Shown here: in pieces, positions 55,240-63,856 of the stretch
How the letters are laid out: each line of letters starts with the position of its first letter
Numbering within the stretch: position 1 is the stretch's first letter
Origin: Maribellus maritimus
GTDB lineage: Bacteria > Bacteroidota > Bacteroidia > Bacteroidales > Prolixibacteraceae
Direction: 5' to 3'
Assembly (NCBI RefSeq): GCF_022267315.1
Contig: NZ_JAIKLE010000003.1
Coordinates: forward strand, 233,148 to 297,147
DNA: 64,000 nucleotides
The notes under the pieces: generated by a model
Seen by the model: the letters and a program-made list of their open reading frames with translations, nothing else
The model's database searches: none
Told to the model about the DNA's origin: nothing
Translations under genes and position numbers: made by a program

Positions 55240-55839
55240 CTAACCTTTAAACCGCCTGGCGACTTCATCCCAGTTGATGAGATCCCAAAATGCATTTACA
55301 TAATCCGGACGTCTGTTTTGGTAATTCAGATAGTACGCGTGCTCCCACACATCAATTCCTAAAATTGGCGTACCCTGAACTTCCGCAACATCCATCAAAG
55401 GATTATCCTGGTTGGGCGTTGACGAAACCGCCAGCTTATTCTTTTGAAGTACCAACCATGCCCAACCAGATCCAAACCGCGTAACCGCAGCCTGAACAAA
55501 AGCCTCCTGGAAATTTTTTACTGAACCAAATGAATCATTGATTGCATCGAGAAGTTCTCCTTCCGGAGCTTTAGCTCCACCCGGAGCAATCACATCCCAA
55601 TACAAATTATGGTTATAATATCCTCCTCCATTATTTCTAACCGCTGTTGAATGTCCTGAAACTCCACTCAGTATATCCTCTATTGTTTTTCCTTCCAAAT
55701 CAGTTCCTTCAACAGCGCCGTTTAATTTTGTAGTATACCCCGCATGATGTTTGGTATGATGTATTTCCATCGTACGTGCATCAATGTGAGGTTCCAATGC
55801 TGTGTAATCGTATCCTAATTTTACTAGTTCAAATGCCAT
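55240..55839 (-). CDS. sodA: Superoxide dismutase, Mn type
   Basis: The 199-residue protein has the same ligand set as its neighbour ([24 protein letters not shown]) but with manganese-type markers: [13 protein letters not shown] has Gly where the iron enzyme has Gln, and STPNQDNPL supplies the Gln. [11 protein letters not shown] is also typical. Metal use is predicted from these residues and not proven. Confidence 0.93.
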   Translation of the reverse strand: MAFELVKLGYDYTALEPHIDARTMEIHHTKHHAGYTTKLNGAVEGTDLEGKTIEDILSGVSGHSTAVRNNGGGYYNHNLYWDVIAPGGAKAPEGELLDAINDSFGSVKNFQEAFVQAAVTRFGSGWAWLVLQKNKLAVSSTPNQDNPLMDVAEVQGTPILGIDVWEHAYYLNYQNRRPDYVNAFWDLINWDEVARRFKG

Positions 55840-55883
55840 AGCTTTTATCGTATTAAAAGATTTAAATGTATTTAATTCTGAAA

Positions 55884-55915
55884 CAAAAATAACTGCTATT
55901 TAGAATTAATCCAAA
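55884..55915 (-). promoter_or_regulatory. Promoter for sodA
   Basis: On the minus strand TTTG (55915-55912), 20 nt, TATTTTTG (55891-55884), about 45 bp before the sodA ATG. Both boxes match the Bacteroidota consensus. Confidence 0.7.
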
Positions 55916-56094
55916 TCTTTACTGCACAAAACAAATTGAATTCATTTATTGTTCATAGGCACAATCAATAATAAGCTATATTTCTTTCTTCAATTAGCTG
56001 AAACACCGGCTCAAAGTCCCACTATTAAAGAGTTTTATATCTGAGTATTTTTTTCAAATAAGAATATTTTTTCTGAAACAGAAGTCAAAACTGT

Positions 56095-56102
56095 TACCTT
56101 TG
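56095..56102 (+). promoter_or_regulatory. -7 box for the MATE gene
   Basis: TACCTTTG fits TAnnTTTG and ends 11 bp before the ATG at 56114. No -33 TTTG is in place. Confidence 0.45.
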
Positions 56103-56113
56103 GCTGTCTCAAA

Positions 56114-57415
56114 ATGAATAAAGAAATTTTAAAACTAGCAGTACCTAATATCGTAAGCAACATTACAGTTCCGTTGCTCGGATTAATCGATTTGGCTTTG
56201 ATGGGACATCTCGGCTCTGAGGTATACATTGGTGCTATTTCGCTGGGAGGTGTAATTTTTAATTTTATTTATTGGGGCTTTGGTTTTTTGCGTATGAGTA
56301 CTTCAGGTTTTACAGCACAGGCATTTGGCGAAAAAAACCGGCAGGAGAGTATTACCATTTTAATACGGGCCTTACTTGTTTCAGCCTCGATAAGCCTGTT
56401 TATTTTAATGTTACAAGCTCCAATTGCATGGGCCAGTTTTAAAATTATTGGCGGCAGTGAAGAAGTTGAAACACTGGCCAACGAATATTTCAGGATAAGA
56501 GTTTGGGCCGCCCCTGCAGCATTAAGCTTATTTGTTTTTAACGGATGGTTTTTGGGTATGCAGAATGCGCGTTTCCCAATGATTATTGCCATTTCTGTTA
56601 ATATTGTTAATATTCTGTTTAGCATATTATTCGTTTTTGGACTAAATATGAAATCAGCGGGAGTAGCTTTAGGAACAGCGCTTTCGCAATATGTTGGTTT
56701 AACCATTGCCATCATCCTTCTGTTCAAAAAATACAAATACCTGTTACCTGAAATATCAAAACAGGGAGTTTTAAACATTAAAATACTACTCAATTTTTTC
56801 AAAGTAAACAGCGATATTTTTATCCGTTCGTTTTGTATCATCCTTGTGTTCACCTTTTTTACTTCAAAATCAGCAAGTATCGACGATACCATTTTAGCGG
56901 TCAATTCTCTGCTGATTCAGCTGCTATTGTTTTTCTCCTTTTTTATTGATGGATTTGCTTTTGCCGGTGAAGCCATCGTTGGAAAATATGTAGGGGCAAA
57001 AGAGCCGGCAAACCTTAAAAAAGTAGTTCGACTTCTTTTTGTATGGGGGCTTGGTCTTGCTGCTATGTTTACCATGATTTATGCTCCCGGTACAAACATC
57101 ATTTTAAATCTGCTCACCTCTCAAACGGATGTAATCCAAAGCGCCCAACCTTTCCTTTTTTGGGTGATTCTTATCCCCTTTACCAGTTTTGCGTCGTTTA
57201 TCTGGGATGGAATTTACATCGGAGCCACTGCTTCAAAAGCCATGAGGAATACATTAATCGCATCCACATTTTTGGTTTTTACTCCGGCGTATTTCCTTCT
57301 AAACTCCCTGCTGGGAAACCATGCCCTTTGGCTGGGCATGATTTTATTTATGCTTTCACGCGGTGTCATCCAAACATTCCTTTATAAAAAGGCAATTTTG
57401 CAAGCTCTCGCTTAA
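56114..57415 (+). CDS. MATE-family efflux transporter (DinF-like)
   Basis: The 433-residue protein has twelve membrane helices and MATE motifs: LAVPNIVSNITVPLLGLIDLALMGHLGS in the first half and FAGEAIVGKYVGAKEP in the second. These pumps export drugs or metabolites using sodium or proton gradients. It resembles the DinF branch. Substrate unknown. Confidence 0.92.
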   Translation: MNKEILKLAVPNIVSNITVPLLGLIDLALMGHLGSEVYIGAISLGGVIFNFIYWGFGFLRMSTSGFTAQAFGEKNRQESITILIRALLVSASISLFILMLQAPIAWASFKIIGGSEEVETLANEYFRIRVWAAPAALSLFVFNGWFLGMQNARFPMIIAISVNIVNILFSILFVFGLNMKSAGVALGTALSQYVGLTIAIILLFKKYKYLLPEISKQGVLNIKILLNFFKVNSDIFIRSFCIILVFTFFTSKSASIDDTILAVNSLLIQLLLFFSFFIDGFAFAGEAIVGKYVGAKEPANLKKVVRLLFVWGLGLAAMFTMIYAPGTNIILNLLTSQTDVIQSAQPFLFWVILIPFTSFASFIWDGIYIGATASKAMRNTLIASTFLVFTPAYFLLNSLLGNHALWLGMILFMLSRGVIQTFLYKKAILQALA

Positions 57416-57530
57416 TATACTATTCAACAACTCTTACCAAATTCCTGATAATAAACTCGTTCGACATCTTCCTTGAAAAAGATTTCGAAATAAATCCGGA
57501 AGGACGACAAGACAAAATAAACGAAACCAT

Positions 57531-58775
57531 CTATTCTATTTTTTTGAAAATGGTTGAAACCGTATGCCCTCCAAAACCAAAAGTATTACTCATTGCTGCA
57601 TTTATTTCCGTTTTGACCGGCTTTTGAAGTACGATATTTAAGCCTCCCGGAATTTCCGGGTCAATATTTTTAGTATTAATGGTAGGCGGCACCTGGTTAC
57701 ATTCAACAGCTTTCACCGTTGCAATAGCTTCAATGGCACCGGCTGCGCCTAACAAATGCCCGGTCATTGATTTTGTAGCGCTTACAAATACTTTTTTTGA
57801 GGTCTCCCCAAAAATCTTGTCGATTGCCAGGCACTCTCCGATATCTCCAACCGGGGTCGATGTAGCATGTGTATTGATGTAGTCCACCTCTTCGGGTTGC
57901 ATTTTTGCATCAGCAAGTGCGTCAGTCATGGCCAGTTCTGCACCAACCCCTTCAGGATGAGTAGCCGTAACGTGATAAGCATCCGCAGCGGCTCCGTATC
58001 CAACCAATTCGCAATAAATTTTTGCACCGCGCTGTAATGCATGCTCCAACTCTTCCACCATCAGCAAACCGGCACCCTCCCCCAGCACAAACCCATCGCG
58101 TGCAAGATCAAACGGGCGAGATGCTGTTGCTGCATTTTCGTTGTTTGTTGACATTGCTTTTATGGAATTAAAACCGCCAACGGCAGCTTTTGTTATGGCA
58201 GCCTCCGAACCTCCCGCCAATACAATATTCGCTTTTCCCAAACGGATTTGATCAAAAGCGTTTGCAATGGCATGGTTCGACGAAGCACAGGCGGAAACCG
58301 TAGCATAATTAATTCCACGAAAACCATAACGAATGGAAATATGTCCGGATGCAATATTCCCAATCATTTTTGTAATAAAAAAAGGACTAAATCGCGGAAC
58401 CTCATTATTTTGCCCAAAAGCCAAAACTTCTTCTTCATACGATTGTATTCCTCCTATTCCGGTAGCAAGAATTACACCCACTTTATTCAAATCTGTCTTT
58501 TTAAGATCCAGGTTTGAATCGTGCAAACACTCTTCACTTGCAATTAATGCATATTGTGTATACCTATCCAGTTTTCGGGCCTCTTTTCGATCAAAATAAT
58601 TCAGAGGATCAAAATCTTTTACTTCGCAGGCAAATTTAGTTTTGTGATTTATCGGATCAAACCGGGTTATTGGGGCGGCGCCGCTCTTCCCGGCAAGCAT
58701 ATTTTCCCAGTAGGCATTTACATTATTTCCAATGGGAGTCACAGCGCCCAGTCCGGTAATTACTGCTCTTTTCAT
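57531..58775 (-). CDS. fabF: Beta-ketoacyl-[acyl-carrier-protein] synthase II
   Basis: FabF extends acyl chains on ACP. The 414-residue protein has the catalytic Cys in VSACASSNHAIANAF, the His in INTHATSTPVGD and the His in KSMTGHLLGAAGA. The usual acpP neighbour is absent, and a TetR regulator lies 51 bp upstream on the same strand. It may therefore be an accessory FabF under TetR control, for example for membrane adjustment. Confidence 0.93.
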   Translation of the reverse strand: MKRAVITGLGAVTPIGNNVNAYWENMLAGKSGAAPITRFDPINHKTKFACEVKDFDPLNYFDRKEARKLDRYTQYALIASEECLHDSNLDLKKTDLNKVGVILATGIGGIQSYEEEVLAFGQNNEVPRFSPFFITKMIGNIASGHISIRYGFRGINYATVSACASSNHAIANAFDQIRLGKANIVLAGGSEAAITKAAVGGFNSIKAMSTNNENAATASRPFDLARDGFVLGEGAGLLMVEELEHALQRGAKIYCELVGYGAAADAYHVTATHPEGVGAELAMTDALADAKMQPEEVDYINTHATSTPVGDIGECLAIDKIFGETSKKVFVSATKSMTGHLLGAAGAIEAIATVKAVECNQVPPTINTKNIDPEIPGGLNIVLQKPVKTEINAAMSNTFGFGGHTVSTIFKKIE

Positions 58776-58826
58776 ATCAATAATTTTTATGATTTCTACT
58801 CGATAAATTGAGATTAACGTATTATT

Positions 58827-59387
58827 TTAAGGTCTTAAATCGTCAAGAATAGATTGGCAATAGTTTTTATAGTCCAAATTTCCCAAAACAGCCGACAATT
58901 GTAAACTGGCTACCAAACTTGAAAAAATCACCATTGCTTTACTTTCAGCACTATCGGCAAAAGCAAATACCCCCTTGTTTTTGCCTCGCTCCAGAAGAAA
59001 GGCCAGCCATCTTAAAATCATGTCAACCATTTTCTTTAGCTCTTTTTGTGTTGATTCATCCAAGGTTTTTACATCCGGGCTCAAAGAACCAACCAAACAT
59101 TTCTTTTTTTCGCGACGGCTTTTTACATATATCTTCACAAATGCATCCAGTTGTTGCCATTCATCAAAATTCCGGCTTTCCATATTTTCTACCATTTCTT
59201 CAAAACGCTGAATATTTGTTTTCACAATACTCGTTACCAGATTTTTTTTGGATGGAAAATAATAATGAATAGCGGCATTCTTTATACCAAGCTCAGTAGA
59301 TATATCCTGATAACTAAAAGCATTGTATCCTTTTGTTCGTATCAGGTTTTCACCCAACTCCAGTATCTTTTCCCGTGTTACCGACAT
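58827..59387 (-). CDS. TetR-family transcriptional regulator
   Basis: From ATG 59387 the protein has 186 residues. The N-terminal helix-turn-helix reads GYNAFSYQDISTELGIKNAAIHYYFPSK, standard for TetR. A longer in-frame start would include the promoter and is rejected. It is followed by fabF on the same strand, and a palindrome in its own promoter suggests autorepression. Confidence 0.92.
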   Translation of the reverse strand: MSVTREKILELGENLIRTKGYNAFSYQDISTELGIKNAAIHYYFPSKKNLVTSIVKTNIQRFEEMVENMESRNFDEWQQLDAFVKIYVKSRREKKKCLVGSLSPDVKTLDESTQKELKKMVDMILRWLAFLLERGKNKGVFAFADSAESKAMVIFSSLVASLQLSAVLGNLDYKNYCQSILDDLRP

Positions 59388-59412
59388 CCATTCTTTTATT
59401 ATAATTTCGAAA

Positions 59413-59443
59413 CAAATATACTTACTACTAAGTAAAAAACAAA
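59413..59443 (-). promoter_or_regulatory. Promoter and candidate operator of the TetR-fabF unit
   Basis: On the minus strand TTTG (59443-59440), 19 nt, TATATTTG (59420-59413). The perfect inverted repeat TACTTA-CTAC-TAAGTA (59419-59434) lies between the boxes and touches the -7 box, a good place for a repressor. A further TACTTA half-site is at 59504-59509. Confidence 0.78.
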
Positions 59444-59601
59444 TATCTAAACTTTTTATTACTAGTATATTTATAAATTTCAACTATTACCTTACATCAA
59501 AAGATACTTACTTAATCATCAGTGGAAACAATAAAAAAAAACAGATAAAGTACGATAACAAATTTTAACGCATTCAGAAAAACACCACCCAAAACTTTTA
59601 G

Positions 59602-59609
59602 TACCTTTG
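59602..59609 (+). promoter_or_regulatory. -7 box for the full-length YeeE/YedE gene
   Basis: TACCTTTG fits TAnnTTTG and leaves a leader of roughly 120 nt before the ATG at 59736. No -33 TTTG was found. Confidence 0.45.
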
Positions 59610-59735
59610 CTTTTCATTTAAAGCCGACTAAAATTTCAAAACAATCTTTAACTACTGATTCGCTGGTTTTGCGGACTGATTTATTTGTCTGTTTGCGCAA
59701 ATGATGTGAGAAACAAACATATTAAAACAAATATT

Positions 59736-60752
59736 ATGATTCTAACTGTATTTCTGGGATTCATCTTTGGCGGTATTCTTCAGTATGCTAAACTGAATAA
59801 ATTTAATACTATCAGCGGTGTAGCAACGTTGAGCGATTTAACAGTAGCCAAAGCCATTGCCATGGCTGTAGGACTTGGCGCAATTCTATTGAATGTTTCT
59901 ATTGGGATGGGATGGGCCGGCTACCACGTAAAACCTTTTGTTGTAGGGGGCATTATTCTCGGCGGCCTTATTTTTGGTGTAGGCATGGCTATTTTAGGAT
60001 ATTGCCCGGGAACGCTTGCCATTTCATTAGGTGAAGGTTCTACCGATGCGCTCGTAGGTATAATTGGCGGTTTATTTGGCGGTTTAATTTACACTGTGCT
60101 ACTTCCGTCTATCCAGGGAATTTTAGGTCCTGATCTTGGCAAAATATCGGTAAACAGCATCGCAGGGGGGAACTCAGCAGCATTTTATGCTGCCACCGTT
60201 GTGCTCGGATTAATTTTTATTGGCATTGCTTTTGGCGTCCACAAAATAGAGAAACGCCCTGAAAAAAATATGAAATGGCTACTTGCCGGTATTTTACTTG
60301 CCTTGTTAAATACCATCGTCTTTTCAAAAGGTGTCAGTAACCGCCCCATCGGTGCATCAACCACATTTCCGTATGTAGCCGATTGGCTAAGCGGATTTAC
60401 CAGCAACAGTTATTTTGAAAAAATTCAGGTTCCAGGAAACTGGGAAGTTTTCTTTTTATTGGGAGCGCTTCTATCGGGATTGATTCTCTCCCTGATTCGG
60501 GGAGAATTTAAAATTCAGCTGATTCATGAAAACTGGGTAAAATACAAAAACAATTCTGTTGTATCACGTGCCATTTGGGCATTTATTGGTGGATTTGTTT
60601 TGATTTTCGGCGCCCGCATGGCCGGAGGCTGCACCAGTGGACACGTAATTTCCGGAGGAATGCAACTCGCTATAAGTAGTTTGGTTTTTGCTGTATTTGT
60701 CTTTGCCGGACTGTTGATCACCGGACGTGTTTTCTATGGTAAAGCAAAATAG
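59736..60752 (+). CDS. Full-length YeeE/YedE sulfur transport protein
   Basis: The 338-residue membrane protein contains both halves of the YeeE/YedE (TsuA-like) family in one chain, with GYCPGTLAISLGEGSTDALVG in the first half and AGGCTSGHVISGGMQLAIS in the second. These cysteine motifs line the thiosulfate path in the studied homologue. The ATG at 59736 begins ILTVFLGFIFGGILQYA. An upstream in-frame start would precede the hydrophobic N-terminus with 17 polar residues and is less likely. It stands alone, far from the split version at 12-13 kb. Confidence 0.88.
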   Translation: MILTVFLGFIFGGILQYAKLNKFNTISGVATLSDLTVAKAIAMAVGLGAILLNVSIGMGWAGYHVKPFVVGGIILGGLIFGVGMAILGYCPGTLAISLGEGSTDALVGIIGGLFGGLIYTVLLPSIQGILGPDLGKISVNSIAGGNSAAFYAATVVLGLIFIGIAFGVHKIEKRPEKNMKWLLAGILLALLNTIVFSKGVSNRPIGASTTFPYVADWLSGFTSNSYFEKIQVPGNWEVFFLLGALLSGLILSLIRGEFKIQLIHENWVKYKNNSVVSRAIWAFIGGFVLIFGARMAGGCTSGHVISGGMQLAISSLVFAVFVFAGLLITGRVFYGKAK

Positions 60753-60785
60753 AAAGAATTTTAAATAGAAAACGATTAAGCAACT

Positions 60786-60908
60786 GACTAAAGTCCCAAA
60801 AGATGTGCAGCTCTGTTTCACCGGCATAAATGCCGTTGTTATTTAGTTTTCACATAGCCTGTTCGGCTGGGTATTCGCCTTAAAGTCCAAATCAAAAGGG
60901 CTTTAGTC
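60786..60908. repeat. Possible MITE-like element with inverted ends
   Basis: The 123-bp segment begins GACTAAAGTCCC and ends GGGCTTTAGTC, which are inverted repeats with one G-T pair. Inside are smaller hairpins (CGGCAT/ATGCCG near 60822-60835; AAAGTCC/GGGCTTT near the right end). It encodes nothing. A dispersed element is likely, but only one copy is in the window. Confidence 0.5.
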
Positions 60909-60989
60909 CGGTATGACGCAACAAAAATAGTGTTCGCAAATAGCGACTCTTTGTATTACTCCAAGCTTCACTTCAAAAAAAATAAGCGA

Positions 60990-61153
60990 CCTCGGGTTCT
61001 TTTTCCCGATAGAAAAGTTACTTTTGCAGCGTCAATAAAAAATTATCACAAAATATGGACGAAGGCCCGTATCATACGAAATTTAAAGTAATAACCAGTC
61101 TGTAAAGGGCATTCGCAGTCTCTTTACAGGTAAAAAACGTAAGGAGGCGAACC
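60990..61153 (+). promoter_or_regulatory. Structured corA leader with a strong ribosome binding site
   Basis: The leader holds a TCGGG/CCCGA hairpin (60992-61009) and an 8-bp stem CTGTAAAG/CTTTACAG (61100-61129), and ends with AAGGAGG (61141-61147) six bases before the ATG. A perfect Shine-Dalgarno is rare in Bacteroidota. The M-box magnesium riboswitch sequence is not present. A different magnesium-responsive leader is possible but unproven. Confidence 0.5.
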
Positions 61154-62083
61154 ATGATTAAAATCTTCAAAACGTTCGGGGGGTATGTTGAAATACCTAA
61201 AATTGAAAAAGGATGCTGGATTAACGTAACGGCACCAAACACCTCAGAAATTCAACGCTTAAAGGACGACTTCAGATTACCGGATGACGTCATCCGTGAC
61301 ATTTTGGATGCCGACGAACGACCACGTGTGGAGTTCGACGACGACTGGACCTTGATAATTATGCGAATTCCGGTAGAGAATCAAAATAACGGAGTTCCGT
61401 TTTACACCATTCCGCTGGGAATTTTTATCCGAAACGGATTTACGCTTACCATCAGCTTACAAAATAACGAGATTTTACCCAGCGAGCAGCCTTCGCCTTT
61501 TCGGGATCAATACCAGCAAATTACCGACAATTACAATTTTATATTACGGCTGTTTGTTCGCTCAGGCAGCATGTATTTGCGTTACCTGAAACACATCAAT
61601 CAGCAAACCACAGCCATTGAACAGGATTTGGAAAAATCGATCAAAAACCGGGAACTCAACAAGTTGCTAAAAATGGAAAAATGCCTGGTGTATTTTATAA
61701 CTTCCATAAAAGCCAACGAAATTGTACTGGCCAAACTACGAAACGCAAAAAAAATAACCACCGAAATTAATGAAGATTTGCTTGAAGATGCCATCATCGA
61801 AAATAAACAGGCGCTGGAAATGGCCCAAATTTATTCCGATATACAAAGCGGAATGATGGATGCCTTTGCTTCGGTTATCTCCAACAATCTGAATGTAGTA
61901 ATGAAACAACTCACCATTGTTTCCATTCTTTTAATGATTCCTACGTTAATTGCCAGCTTTTTCGGAATGAATGTGCCTAACCTGTTTGAAAATTCGCCGG
62001 GTGCTTTTTGGCTTATTGTTCTGGCTTCCATGTCATTATCATTCATGGGCGTTGTTTTTCTCCGAAAACGACACTGGTTTTAG
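61154..62083 (+). CDS. corA: CorA-family magnesium/cobalt transporter
   Basis: The 309-residue protein has a large cytoplasmic N-terminal domain and two C-terminal membrane helices with the selectivity motif GMN (ASFFGMNVPNLF) between them. CorA is a homopentameric magnesium channel. The strong ribosome binding site fixes the start. Confidence 0.94.
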   Translation: MIKIFKTFGGYVEIPKIEKGCWINVTAPNTSEIQRLKDDFRLPDDVIRDILDADERPRVEFDDDWTLIIMRIPVENQNNGVPFYTIPLGIFIRNGFTLTISLQNNEILPSEQPSPFRDQYQQITDNYNFILRLFVRSGSMYLRYLKHINQQTTAIEQDLEKSIKNRELNKLLKMEKCLVYFITSIKANEIVLAKLRNAKKITTEINEDLLEDAIIENKQALEMAQIYSDIQSGMMDAFASVISNNLNVVMKQLTIVSILLMIPTLIASFFGMNVPNLFENSPGAFWLIVLASMSLSFMGVVFLRKRHWF

Positions 62084-62132
62084 TCCTTCCGGATAGCAAC
62101 AGGTTGCTAACATCCAACCGCTCAAATGGTTA

Positions 62133-62396
62133 TTGGAGTCATCTTTTTGTCAACAATTCCAACAAAGTTTAGCTTTTTATTTTACAGGAATAAAAAAACA
62201 TCTTTGGCTTCCTACACCTGTAAAAAAGGCACACCGGTTACCTCATGTATCGCGGCCCTTTTTTCTCCTGACCGGGGAAGGCGACAATGTTCAACTGATT
62301 TATCATCAGCCATACAACAGGGGAAAAATAAGAAACACGGGAGGAGTAACTTCTTACCGGGTGATGAATAATTTAACCATGAGGATTCTGTTTTAA
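62133..62396 (+). other. Unresolved 87-codon open frame, possible gene remnant
   Basis: The frame (TTG start) ends NNLTMRILF, a pattern with terminal Phe like the last strand of an outer-membrane barrel, preceded by VQLIYHQPYNRGKIRNTGGV. There is no signal peptide and no proper start. It may be the tail of a lost outer-membrane protein gene or simply chance. Confidence 0.25.
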
Positions 62397-62793
62397 TTTG
62401 CTTGCCCCCGCAAAATAAGACAAAAATAAATTAACACAACACCGACTCATTTTCAGAATATTAGCAAGAAAAGCATTAATCGTGGTAAACCAGTTATATT
62501 TTTTAAAAAGCATCCTCAACAGGACTTTGCCGGAGTCCCACGCCCCGCCCGTAACCCGCTCAGCATTTAAATCAGGCTGCAAAAACTCATATTACAGGTC
62601 TGTTTATGTTCCATTATTGCTCACTTTAAACTATTTTTAAACCAGAAAAACCAAATTATACCAACAATGAAAAAGCCCAAAACAATACATCTGCGTCTCC
62701 TTACTCAAACTATTTTTCAGTTACGGTTATCTTTCTTTTTAAGAAGTCTTTCATTCGGCAAAAAACAGTAAGTCAATAATATAAAATAAATCA
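62397..62793. other. Intergenic region without recognised gene
   Basis: About 400 bp. I see no promoter box of good quality, tRNA or convincing frame. CAGGACTTTGCCGGAGTCCC near 62520 forms a short hairpin. Nothing else is supported. Confidence 0.5.
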
Positions 62794-63783
62794 ATGATGA
62801 AAAGACGTAATTTTTTTAAACTGACTGGAATCTCCGTCGTATCGACACTCGCATCAAAAGTTTTTGCATTTCAGGAAAAAGGAAATATCCAACATAAAAA
62901 AACACTGACCAATCCTTTTGAAACGAAAGGAAAATGGTACAAAGCTGCCCTGCATGTGCATACCACCAGCAGCGACGGCGATGTGGATGTTGCAACACGT
63001 TTAAAACAATACAGAGAAAAAGACTTTGATATTGTAGCAATTACCGACCACAGAACAACAAATGATCTATCAGGCTTTTCCGACAAGAATTTTTTGGCTT
63101 TGAGCAGCATTGAGTTTCATCCTGAAACTTATTCAGGAGCTCCTACCCATCATTTGTTGGGCTATGGATTACCACATCCATACGCTTATAATGGTGATTT
63201 ATCCGCACAGGAAATGATAGACGATATAAAAAGTAAAGGCGCAAAAGTATTTTATGCGCATCCGTACTGGACCGGGCATACTTACATTGAAATGACCGAA
63301 GTATCAGGGTATCTGGGAGTAGAGGTGCATAATGAGGTATGCCAGGATGCTAACAGTGGAAGCGGGCGAGTGCATTGGGATCAAATGTTGAATAAGGGAT
63401 ATGTATTATCAGGTTTGGCGAGCGACGACGTACACAAAAGTAGCGAGGTGGGCAAAGCATGGACAATGATAAAGGCCGATAAATTAGACGATAAAAGTAT
63501 TCTTGCAGCACTGGAGCTTGGCGCTTTTTATGCTTCCTCAGGCCCCGAAATAAAAAATTACCAATTAAACAGCGAAGGGGTAATAAAAGTAGAATGTTCA
63601 GCTGTTAAAAAAATAGTATTTAGAACAAGCGGAGCCGGTAACGGAAGTGTATTTAAAGCTAAAAACGGGAATGATCTCAGAAGCGCGGAATGGGATTTGA
63701 GCAAAAAGAACCCCAAATGGGTAAGATGCGAAGTGACAGACAAAAATGGCAATACTGCGTGGACAAATCCTATCTTTCTGTAA
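62794..63783 (+). CDS. Exported PHP-domain phosphoesterase-like protein
   Basis: The 329-residue protein has an export signal (KRRNFFKLTGISVVSTLASKVFA, twin-arginine-like), then a PHP domain: HVHTTSSDGDVDVATRL holds the first metal-binding HxH and Asp, AITDHRTTNDL the next His, and YAHPYW and ASDDVHKS the later metal ligands. PHP proteins hydrolyse phosphoesters. Substrate is unknown. An adjacent sulfatase suggests a polymer-use setting. Confidence 0.9.
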   Translation: MMKRRNFFKLTGISVVSTLASKVFAFQEKGNIQHKKTLTNPFETKGKWYKAALHVHTTSSDGDVDVATRLKQYREKDFDIVAITDHRTTNDLSGFSDKNFLALSSIEFHPETYSGAPTHHLLGYGLPHPYAYNGDLSAQEMIDDIKSKGAKVFYAHPYWTGHTYIEMTEVSGYLGVEVHNEVCQDANSGSGRVHWDQMLNKGYVLSGLASDDVHKSSEVGKAWTMIKADKLDDKSILAALELGAFYASSGPEIKNYQLNSEGVIKVECSAVKKIVFRTSGAGNGSVFKAKNGNDLRSAEWDLSKKNPKWVRCEVTDKNGNTAWTNPIFL

Positions 63784-63797
63784 AATAAAATGGTTAG

Positions 63798-63839
63798 AGG
63801 TATTTGGGAAGGAAACAATTGGTATCTTCCCAAATACCT
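63798..63839. terminator. Bidirectional terminator
   Basis: A perfect 14-bp stem AGGTATTTGGGAAG/CTTCCCAAATACCT with a 14-nt loop between two convergent genes. Confidence 0.85.
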
Positions 63840-63856
63840 GTTAAAAATTCTTTTGT

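Noticed and set aside
60990..61153. M-box magnesium riboswitch before corA
   Set aside because: The conserved M-box sequence blocks are not present. Only generic stems and a Shine-Dalgarno are seen.
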